A stretch of 64,000 bases of DNA, taken from UBA4575 sp002386945. Its GTDB lineage: Bacteria > Pseudomonadota > Gammaproteobacteria > UBA4575. Below, one piece after another: positions 53,025 through 59,429 of this stretch. Under the pieces are notes generated by a model. The model saw only the letters and a program-made list of their open reading frames with translations. It did no database searches and had not been told where the DNA came from. Location: NCBI GenBank assembly GCA_943789445.1, contig CALSUC010000001.1, positions 671,751 to 735,750 of the forward strand, given 5' to 3'. Within the stretch, counting starts at the first letter, position 1. Each line of letters opens with the position of its first letter. Both the position numbers and the translations under genes were made by a program.

Positions 53025-54167
53025 ATGAAAAAATTATTAATTAACGTGCGTTACTTCATGGCACCACTATTGATTATTGCGGCGATGTTCGGCGTACTAA
53101 CAGGTGGCCCATGGGTATGGACAGGTCTAGTACTTTTAGGTGCAGGTATCTTAATTGATACACTAACCAAAGCTCAGACCCCAGGCGCTGGTTTTGATGA
53201 GAACGGTGATACCTACGCAATTGCGGCATTACACAACGGTGTGATGTATGGCATGTTAGGTATTTTTGCATTACTACAGATCGTATTGGCCTGGCGTGTA
53301 TCTCAATACATGAATGCCGTGCCAATCGGTGAGACCACCATGCTGGGTATGACTATCCAGAACGGTATCACTGGTAGCCAGTTAATTGGCGCAACGATTT
53401 CAACAGGTATCTTTGCCGGTATCGGTATTATCTACGGCCACGAGCTAGCGCATACAAAAGGCTTCAGCTTCGTAATTGCCCGTTGGATGATGGCATTATC
53501 AGGTAAGGCACATTTCTGCTATGCACACGTATACAACCACCACTTAGAGCTTGGTCATGCAGACGATCCAGCGACTTCGCCACGTGGTCGTAGCTTGTTC
53601 AAGCATTACCCACTATCAGGTATTGGTCAGAGCAAGTTCTTGTTCATGATGGAGAAGCAACGTCTAGAGCGTTTAGGTGTACCATTCTTATCATGGCAGA
53701 ACCGTTGGATGCGTGGTTACTTCATGGCACTCCCAACGATCTTATTATTCTGGTCAGTAGGTGGATGGGCCGGTATGGGTTGCCTAGCGATTGTATGGTT
53801 GATTTCAAACTTTGAGCTAGAAGCATTGAACTATCTAGAGCACTACGGTTTGATTCGTGAGAAGGGCCAGCCAATTGACTACCGTCATAGCTGGGACAAC
53901 AGCACAGCGTTCACCTCATGGTTCTTCATTGAGATTGGGCGTCAAGGCGATCACCATGACCGTGGCGAGACACACTTCTGGGAACTAGACGAAGTAGGTT
54001 CACCAAACTGTGGACGTGGTTACTTCACACTGTTCGCATTGGCACTACTACCACCAGTGTTCCATAAGTACATGAAGGAGCAAATGAACAAGTGGGATGG
54101 CGAGATGGCATCAGAAGGCGAATTAAAGATCGCTGGTAAGATGAACAAGATCGCAAACTACACGTAA
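53025..54167 (+). CDS. AlkB/XylM-family membrane diiron hydroxylase, divergent
   Basis: Integral-membrane non-haem diiron monooxygenase; relatives hydroxylate terminal methyl groups of alkanes (AlkB) or xylenes (XylM). 380 residues from ATG 53025 (GGAG 6 bases upstream), with about six hydrophobic helices. Box 1 is HELAH (139-143), box 2 HVYNHH (168-173) and the HYG motif NYLEHYGL has His273. Box 3, normally HSDHH after an Arg, reads RQGDHH (306-311), so the first His is Gln307; an extra His317 follows. There is no rubredoxin gene nearby, but a XylA-like reductase is encoded downstream. Codon use is strongly biased (about 18 TTC to 4 TTT, 13 AAC to 1 AAT; all Arg CGT by hand count), implying very high expression. 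The substrate is unknown. Confidence 0.88.
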   Translation: MKKLLINVRYFMAPLLIIAAMFGVLTGGPWVWTGLVLLGAGILIDTLTKAQTPGAGFDENGDTYAIAALHNGVMYGMLGIFALLQIVLAWRVSQYMNAVPIGETTMLGMTIQNGITGSQLIGATISTGIFAGIGIIYGHELAHTKGFSFVIARWMMALSGKAHFCYAHVYNHHLELGHADDPATSPRGRSLFKHYPLSGIGQSKFLFMMEKQRLERLGVPFLSWQNRWMRGYFMALPTILLFWSVGGWAGMGCLAIVWLISNFELEALNYLEHYGLIREKGQPIDYRHSWDNSTAFTSWFFIEIGRQGDHHDRGETHFWELDEVGSPNCGRGYFTLFALALLPPVFHKYMKEQMNKWDGEMASEGELKIAGKMNKIANYT

Positions 54168-54186
54168 GCCATTGTATGTAAAAGAT

Positions 54187-54213
54187 ATTAGTCTCAGCTT
54201 GTCTGGGACTAAT
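54187..54213 (+). other. hairpin just after the hydroxylase gene
   Basis: ATTAGTC (54187-54193) pairs with GACTAAT (54207-54213), with an inner CAG/CTG pairing and a 5-base loop. There is no T tract. It lies 20 bp after the stop codon, a good position for a 3'-end stabiliser that keeps hydroxylase mRNA abundant relative to the downstream genes. Confidence 0.55.
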
Positions 54214-54276
54214 AGATAGAGAGATAATTATCAAACATAAGCTATAAACTAGTTACATTTCTGAGGAGAATAAGTA

Positions 54277-54639
54277 ATGAGTGAAGAAAATTTATATGTA
54301 CGCCTTGGTGGCGCTGATGGTATCGCAAGCATTGTTGACGATATTTGGTTAAATCACACTAGTAATCCAAAAATTCAGCAACGTTATGCGGCTAGCGACG
54401 GTGAAAATGTTAAGCGCTTAGTGCGTGAATTCTTTGGTGCCGGTATTGGCGGTCCTGAGACATACACAGGCCAAGATATGTTAACTGCACACACAGGTAT
54501 GAATATCAGTGATACTGAATTTGTTGCTGTTTGTGATGATGTATTAAGTGCATTAGCAAAGAACAATGTTGGTGATGCTGAGCGTAATGAAGTACTTTGC
54601 ATCTTATACTCGATGAAAGCTGAAATCGTAGGCGTTTAA
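54277..54639 (+). CDS. group 1 truncated hemoglobin
   Basis: 2-on-2 globin of 120 residues that binds O2, NO or CO. Family features: LGGADGIASIVDD at the start, FFGAGIGGPETYTGQDM and proximal His72 in LTAHTGMNISDTEF. In Mycobacterium GlbN the distal B10 residue is Tyr in DFY; here the aligned text is DIW, putting Trp24 at that place. It lies within the hydroxylase cluster with an AGGAG RBS. Possible jobs are O2 supply to the oxygenase or NO removal; neither is shown by sequence. Confidence 0.9.
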   Translation: MSEENLYVRLGGADGIASIVDDIWLNHTSNPKIQQRYAASDGENVKRLVREFFGAGIGGPETYTGQDMLTAHTGMNISDTEFVAVCDDVLSALAKNNVGDAERNEVLCILYSMKAEIVGV

Positions 54640-54726
54640 AGAAATAGACAAGATTGAAGACTGAAAGTAGTCACATAGAACTATAATAGGTTTTTTAAAC
54701 TATAATTATTGTGTATAGGAGATAGT

Positions 54727-54906
54727 ATGAAAGTTACTTGGGATCAAGATACATGTAGTCATGCTGGTAAGTGTGTTCAAGGCTCGCCAGAAGTATTTAA
54801 AGTTGTTGACGGTAATTTTGTAATTAATGAGTCGGCTGCGTCAGAACAGGAAGTGCGTGCAACGGTTGCGTCTTGCCCATCTGGTGCTTTAAAGATCGAA
54901 GATTAG
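54727..54906 (+). CDS. small divergent iron-sulfur protein (Fer4_19/YjdI-like)
   Basis: 59 residues from ATG 54727, with AGGAG upstream. The pattern DTCSHAGKCVQGSPEVF ... ASCPSGALKIED is that of the divergent 4Fe-4S mono-cluster family. Only three cysteines are present (10, 16 and 50), with conserved His12 between the first two; a 3Cys-1His cluster is one possibility. It may carry electrons for the hydroxylase, or serve as a regulatory or repair protein. No rubredoxin is present in the cluster. Confidence 0.8.
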   Translation: MKVTWDQDTCSHAGKCVQGSPEVFKVVDGNFVINESAASEQEVRATVASCPSGALKIED

Positions 54907-54917
54907 TACTACTAAAA

Positions 54918-54946
54918 TCGCCTGACATAGATTTCGTGTTGGGCGA
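54918..54946 (+). other. hairpin between the ferredoxin and GST-like genes
   Basis: TCGCCTGACAT (54918-54928) can pair through 11 positions, three of them G-U, with CGTGTTGGGCGA (54935-54946) around a short loop. A weak T-containing stretch ACTTTATTTT follows. It is either a partial terminator or a processing element. Confidence 0.45.
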
Positions 54947-54984
54947 ACTTTATTTTAAAGAGACTAGAAGTTTAGGGGGAAGTT

Positions 54985-55638
54985 ATGATCGGAGACCAAT
55001 TAAGAAACAAAATGATTCTGCGCGGGCATCCAAGCTGTCCGAATACCGGTAAATGCCTGCAAACAGCCGCTGAGAAAGGCGTGGATGTTGATGCTGTAGT
55101 GGTCACAGATGTAGACGCTAGTGATTTTAGAGCGGTGTCCCCTTATGGTGTTGGGCCTGTTCTCCAGGATGTTGATCTCGTGGTTTATGGTACTACCGCG
55201 GTCATGTCATATCTCGACGATAAAGGCTTCGGCCCATCATTGGTCCCGCGTAACGGTGTAAGCCGCGCGATTATGTATCAATGGTCAATTATTGCGACAG
55301 AATGTGTTGCACCGCATATCGGTGAAACAGTTAACAAAGACGCGTTAGCCGCTGTTTTTGATGGTTTTGAAAAGCAAGTGATGAACCCACCTAAGCGTGG
55401 AGACTTTATTTGTGGTGACTTTACATTAGCGGATATTCATTGGTCTGCGTGTTGTAACTTATTGGTGATTGCTGGAGCAGGCGATCTAATTTCATCTCGC
55501 TCTGGTATTGCAAAGTGGTACGAGAAAGTTCAAGCGCACCCTAGTACCAGTAAAGAGAAAATTATTCCTTTCACGGTGTTACCGTCAGCTGAGGATGTTA
55601 GTTCAGGTACCCTGCAAGGGATCTCAATTAACGTTTAG
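54985..55638 (+). CDS. glutathione S-transferase-like protein
   Basis: 217 residues with a thioredoxin-like N-terminal domain and helical C-terminal domain. The GST core is recognisable from SPYGVGPVLQDVDLVVYGTTAVMSYLDD (the cis-Pro and glutathione-binding region) and DFTLADIHWSACCNLL in the C-terminal domain. The N-terminal active-site region reads GHPSCPNTGKC with Cys18 and Cys24 in place of a classic Ser/Tyr motif. In isoprene and some alkene degradation clusters GSTs detoxify epoxides; a similar role here is inference. A strong terminator follows. Confidence 0.82.
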   Translation: MIGDQLRNKMILRGHPSCPNTGKCLQTAAEKGVDVDAVVVTDVDASDFRAVSPYGVGPVLQDVDLVVYGTTAVMSYLDDKGFGPSLVPRNGVSRAIMYQWSIIATECVAPHIGETVNKDALAAVFDGFEKQVMNPPKRGDFICGDFTLADIHWSACCNLLVIAGAGDLISSRSGIAKWYEKVQAHPSTSKEKIIPFTVLPSAEDVSSGTLQGISINV

Positions 55639-55659
55639 TTTTGCGATCAAGCTGTAAAG

Positions 55660-55687
55660 CGCCCTGAGTATCACTCGGGGCGTTTTT
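55660..55687 (+). terminator. intrinsic terminator inside the hydroxylase cluster
   Basis: CGCCCTGAGT (55660-55669) pairs with ACTCGGGGCG (55673-55682), a 10-bp stem with one G-U pair and loop ATC, followed by five T. It sits between the GST-like and reductase genes with only 30 bp left before the reductase start, so the reductase must be read by leakage or from a promoter overlapping this site. Confidence 0.85.
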
Positions 55688-55716
55688 ACGTTTAGGACAT
55701 TGTAATAAAAGGTTTA

Positions 55717-56802
55717 ATGATGTTTGGATTATTTGGTAATAAGAAAAAAGATTTTACAGCAACGGTTAATGGTGGTGCTGCATCATTCGAAGTGAAAGCG
55801 GGTGATAATTTGCTGAAAGCTGCTTTAGCAGCAGGTGTGCCCTGGCCACACGATTGCCGAGTTGGTAGTTGTGGTTCCTGTGCGGCAGTAGTGAAGAAAG
55901 GCAAGATTAAAGCGTTGACTGATTTTTCTTATGTCTTAGATGGAGACCAGCTTAAGGCTGGTACCGTATTGGCTTGTCAATGTGTGCTTCGTGGTGATAT
56001 CGAAGTGGAAGTTGAACTTGCTGATATGCCTGAGACTGAGATGATAGAGGCTAATGGTACTATCTCTAAAATCACCGATCTAACATACGATATTAAAGAG
56101 CTAGTTGTTAGTTGCGATAAAGATATTCCGCGTGAAATGCTAGCGGGCCAATATGCAGAGATTGAGGTTGAAGGTGTGGCACCTGCCCGCTCTTATTCTT
56201 TTGCAAAGGCGCCGACAAACGAAAACACCACTGACTTCACATTCTTCATTCGTCATGTAAAAGGTGGTGCATTCACTGACTGGTTATTCGAATCAGATCG
56301 TATAGGTACAGCTATCAAACTTACTGCGCCTTATGGGCAGTTCTACCGTCGTGAAGAAAGTTCGCAGATGGTATGTATTGCCGGCGGTAGTGGCATGAGT
56401 GCGATTAAGTCTATATTAGAAGATTGCGTGAACAATCAAGTGCAACGTAACTGTGTTTACCTGTTTGGTGCACGCACACAGAATGACCTGTACTGCGCGA
56501 GCGTGATGCAGGAAATCAAGAATAACTGGCACCCCGACTACACGTTTGAGTATATTCCTGTGTTGTCTGGTGAGCCTGAAGATAGTAATTGGACTGGCCC
56601 GACGGGTTATGTCACTGACTACTTTCAAAATAATTTTGTTAAAACCGAGTCCATGGACCTTAAAAAGGCACAGGGTTATCTCTGTGGGCCTCCTCCTATG
56701 ATCGATTCTGCGATAGAATTACTGACAGCAGCGGGCATCAATGAAGAGAGCATTTACTTTGATAAGTTCCTAGATGCCAGTTCAAAACCAGGAAGCCGTT
56801 AG
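55717..56802 (+). CDS. XylA-like ferredoxin/FAD/NAD(P)H reductase
   Basis: Electron-transfer partner expected to reduce the hydroxylase from NAD(P)H. 361 residues; ATG at 55717 or 55720. The N-terminal plant-type 2Fe-2S domain binds its cluster through Cys47, Cys52, Cys55 and Cys87 (DCRVGSCGSC ... LACQ). The FAD domain has the ARSYS motif near residue 160, then an NAD(P)H domain with CIAGGSGMSAIKSIL and C-terminal YLCGPPPMID. This fused layout is that of XylA, the partner of XylM, and of soluble methane monooxygenase reductase; it replaces rubredoxin plus rubredoxin reductase used by AlkB. Confidence 0.92.
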   Translation: MMFGLFGNKKKDFTATVNGGAASFEVKAGDNLLKAALAAGVPWPHDCRVGSCGSCAAVVKKGKIKALTDFSYVLDGDQLKAGTVLACQCVLRGDIEVEVELADMPETEMIEANGTISKITDLTYDIKELVVSCDKDIPREMLAGQYAEIEVEGVAPARSYSFAKAPTNENTTDFTFFIRHVKGGAFTDWLFESDRIGTAIKLTAPYGQFYRREESSQMVCIAGGSGMSAIKSILEDCVNNQVQRNCVYLFGARTQNDLYCASVMQEIKNNWHPDYTFEYIPVLSGEPEDSNWTGPTGYVTDYFQNNFVKTESMDLKKAQGYLCGPPPMIDSAIELLTAAGINEESIYFDKFLDASSKPGSR

Positions 56803-56836
56803 GCCGTTTTCCTAAAAGTATACGAGGAGACTAATT

Positions 56837-57049
56837 ATGTTAACTAAAAAAGCTTTAGCTATGATGGCGATCTTCACAGCCGTGATGATCTCTATTTTCA
56901 ATTTTGTCGGCTTCCCTGATCACTACGGTAACTTACTGTGGAGTTTAGGTGCTGCCGCTATGTTGGTCATTACATTAGTAGGTAATGTATGGATCTTCAT
57001 CGCAATTGCACAAGATGAGCCATGGCAATGGGGTGGCGAAGAAGACTAA
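56837..57049 (+). CDS. uncharacterised 70-residue membrane protein
   Basis: I do not recognise this protein. It has two predicted membrane helices (about residues 6-26 and 33-58), a FPDHYGNLLW loop, and an acidic aromatic C-terminus DEPWQWGGEED. It has an ACGAGGAG RBS and is the last gene of the hydroxylase cluster. Phe codons are mostly TTC, as in the hydroxylase. It may be a small membrane subunit or assembly factor of the oxygenase, by position only. Confidence 0.75.
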   Translation: MLTKKALAMMAIFTAVMISIFNFVGFPDHYGNLLWSLGAAAMLVITLVGNVWIFIAIAQDEPWQWGGEED

Positions 57050-57072
57050 TTATAGTCTACTTTTATTGCAGT

Positions 57073-57099
57073 AAAAAAGTCGGTTATGCCGGCTTTTTT
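57073..57099. terminator. bidirectional terminator between the hydroxylase cluster and gluQ
   Basis: AAAAAAGTCGG (57073-57083) pairs with CCGGCTTTTTT (57089-57099) around loop TTATG. A tract on one side and T tract on the other let it stop transcription from both directions, fitting the convergent genes on each side. Confidence 0.88.
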
Positions 57100-57212
57100 A
57101 CGTTATGGGCTATAGGATTTAACAGCTATATTGAACTGAACTCAGGAGCAGTTAATACCTTGTTCTAGACGATGACAATTACAATTGAATGCAATCGTAG
57201 TTTAAAAACGGA

Positions 57213-58133
57213 TTAAAAGCCCTGCTTGATGCTCATTTCAGGCGCTATCAAGGATGCCTGCCAATGGCTATAAGCCCAGTCCCATATACGCGCTATAGAG
57301 CGATAGCAGAGATACTTGGGCGGCTCCTGGCCTAAATCCTTTAACGCACAATAGAGTAAAAATGAACGATGTCGTGTGTCTAAGGCGGCAGCATAATGTT
57401 GTTTACTTAGTTTCTGCCCATTCGCATCGGTGATGATTGGGATATGTAATAGCTGCGGTGGCTGCCGATTAAATTGCTGCATTAGATGCAGTTGGCGAGC
57501 ACTCAGATGTAATAGATCGGCCCCGCGGACCAATTCTGTATAGCCTTGTTGTAAATCGTCTAAGCTAACGGCGAGGGTGTAGCTAGGGAGTTGATCACCG
57601 CGGTACACAACATAGTCACTACTCTCGGCCAGTAAATCATAGCTTTGAGCGCCAAACACGCCATCATTAAACTCAATACGCTCTTCACCTACGCGCATAC
57701 GTAGCGTACGGCCTGTCAGCGGGAGTAAATCCAATTTCCTGCACCTACCCTCATAAAGCCGCCCTAGTCTAGTCTCGGGACTGTTTATGAGCTGCTTACG
57801 TGAGCATTCACAGTAGAATGCTAGATGGTGTTTGTGTAGCTGTTCTGCGATGTGCCGATAGTAGGCTAGACGGTGACTTTGATAGAGTACAGCCCCATCC
57901 CAATCGAAGCCGAAAGCACGCAGACTAGATAATATATGCCTGACGGCGCCTTTTTGTTCGCGCGGTGGATCGATATCTTCGATGCGTAGCTGCCAGAGGC
58001 CTTGATTACAACGGGCCTGTAGATAGCTAGCCACTGCGGTAACGAGTGAGCCATAGTGCAATGGGCCGCTAGGTGAGGGTGCGAAGCGGCCGCGATAGTA
58101 AGGTGTGAAAGGCTTGCTTAGAGGCCTTTTCAA
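57213..58133 (-). CDS. gluQ: glutamyl-queuosine tRNA(Asp) synthetase GluQ
   Basis: Attaches glutamate to queuosine in tRNA-Asp. It resembles the catalytic half of GluRS: FAPSPSGPLHYGSL contains the HIGH-type motif, KLSKQ is the KMSKS-type motif, and a CEC ... C zinc site follows FAFYCEC-like text (LAFYCECSRKQL). No ATG lies between the dksA end and the first motif; TTG at 58133, 4 bp after the dksA stop, gives 306 residues, the family length. A longer in-frame ATG start would overlap dksA. dksA-gluQ pairing is conserved in gammaproteobacteria. Confidence 0.9.
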   Translation of the reverse strand: MKRPLSKPFTPYYRGRFAPSPSGPLHYGSLVTAVASYLQARCNQGLWQLRIEDIDPPREQKGAVRHILSSLRAFGFDWDGAVLYQSHRLAYYRHIAEQLHKHHLAFYCECSRKQLINSPETRLGRLYEGRCRKLDLLPLTGRTLRMRVGEERIEFNDGVFGAQSYDLLAESSDYVVYRGDQLPSYTLAVSLDDLQQGYTELVRGADLLHLSARQLHLMQQFNRQPPQLLHIPIITDANGQKLSKQHYAAALDTRHRSFLLYCALKDLGQEPPKYLCYRSIARIWDWAYSHWQASLIAPEMSIKQGF

Positions 58134-58137
58134 TGGC

Positions 58138-59367
58138 TTATGCGTAGTTTTGTTTTTCTTTGATTTCTTGCAATGTTTTGCAATCAATACATAGGGTCGC
58201 TGTAGGGCGTGCTTCAAGTCGGCGAATACCAACCTCGATACCACAGGCCTCACAATAGCCATAATCACCAATATCAATAGTCACTAGTGATTCGTCGATC
58301 TTTTTGATCAACTTACGTTCACGATCACGCGTACGTAGTTCTAAGCTAAATTCTTCTTCTTGGGTAGCACGGTCAGCAGGATCGGCGTGGTTGGCAGCAT
58401 CAGACTTCATGTGGTGTACGGTACGGTCGACTTCTTCCATTAACTGTCGCTTCCAAGCGATAAGGATCTTTCTGAAGTGAGCATATTGCTCATCATTCAT
58501 GTAACTCTCGCCTTTTGAAATAGCATACGGCTGGATACCTTCTACAGGTAACTTAGTGCCGACTATAGGCTCGTCAGGTATGGCGCCGCCTTTTATTGTA
58601 ACGGCCTTTTTGATGCTCTTTCTGGCAATAGCGGTGTTTTTCTTTGTTGCTGCTGGCTTTTTCGCCGGTGGTGTTGCTTTAGTCACAATTTTCTTCGCTG
58701 GTAAGGTCTTTTTAGGGACTGGGGCTTTCTTGCTCACGGCTTTTTTAGCTGCGGCTTTCCTTGCCGGTATAACTTTCTCTACAGCTACAGCTTTCTTAGC
58801 TGTGGCTTTCTTTGTTGGTGCAGCCTTCTTCGCTACAGTCTTTTTAGTAGCGGCTTTTTTAGCTGGTGTAGCTTTTTTAACGACAGTCTTTTTAGCAGTC
58901 ACTTTTTTAGCTGGTGTAGCCTTTTTAGCAACAGTCTTTTTGGCAGTGGTTTTTTTAGCTGGTGTAGCCTTTTTAGCAACAGTCTTTTTGGCAGTGGTTT
59001 TTTTAGCTGATGTAGCCTTTTTAGCGACAGCTTTCTTAGCGGTCACTTTTTTAGCTGGTGCAGCCTTTTTAGCGGCAGTCTTTTTGGCAGTGGTTTTTTT
59101 AGCTGGTGCAGCCTTTTTAGCGGCAGTCTTTTTGGCAGTGGTTTTTTTAGCTGGTGCAGCCTTTTTAGCGGCAGTCTTCTTGGCAGTGGCTTTTTTAGCT
59201 GGTGCAGCCTTTTTAGCGACAGTCTTCTTGGTAGTCGCTTTTTTAGCCGATGCAGCCTTTTTCACCACTTTCTTAGGGGCAGTGGCTTTCTTTTTGGCGT
59301 TTGCTACCGGCGTTGCTTTTTTCTTTGCAACCACTTTCTTTTTCGATACTGCTTTCTTCACTGCCAT
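58138..59367 (-). CDS. dksA: RNA polymerase-binding factor DksA with long Lys/Ala-rich N-terminal tail
   Basis: Acts with ppGpp in the RNA polymerase secondary channel to reset rRNA and amino-acid promoters. Residues about 265-409 are a standard DksA: acidic coiled-coil tip DPADRATQEEE and zinc finger YCEACGIEVGIRRLEARPTATLCIDCKTL. Residues 1-260 are a Lys/Ala/Pro/Thr-rich tail containing ten 16-residue repeats (36-195). E. coli DksA has 151 residues against 409 here. The ATG at 59367 (MAVKKAVSKKK) is chosen over an upstream start that would add 14 residues without features. The tail resembles histone H1 and may bind DNA or RNA. Confidence 0.93.
   Translation of the reverse strand: MAVKKAVSKKKVVAKKKATPVANAKKKATAPKKVVKKAASAKKATTKKTVAKKAAPAKKATAKKTAAKKAAPAKKTTAKKTAAKKAAPAKKTTAKKTAAKKAAPAKKVTAKKAVAKKATSAKKTTAKKTVAKKATPAKKTTAKKTVAKKATPAKKVTAKKTVVKKATPAKKAATKKTVAKKAAPTKKATAKKAVAVEKVIPARKAAAKKAVSKKAPVPKKTLPAKKIVTKATPPAKKPAATKKNTAIARKSIKKAVTIKGGAIPDEPIVGTKLPVEGIQPYAISKGESYMNDEQYAHFRKILIAWKRQLMEEVDRTVHHMKSDAANHADPADRATQEEEFSLELRTRDRERKLIKKIDESLVTIDIGDYGYCEACGIEVGIRRLEARPTATLCIDCKTLQEIKEKQNYA
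58783..59262 (-). repeat. 48-bp tandem repeats encoding the DksA tail
   Basis: Ten in-frame units of 48 bp, each encoding a variant of KKAAPAKKTTAKKTAA. The units differ from one another at the Ala/Thr and Val/Ala positions; some neighbouring copies are nearly identical, which points to recent duplication. The array ends where the sequence changes to VEKVIPARK. Confidence 0.85.
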
Positions 59368-59429
59368 GATGATGTGCGTCTCGTTAAAATTAGCCCGTTT
59401 TAATAGCAAAAATATAGTCTACGTGCAAG

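Noticed and set aside
58783..59262. Regular repeats that might suggest a CRISPR array
   Set aside because: Units are contiguous 48-bp coding repeats with no unique spacers and keep the dksA reading frame.
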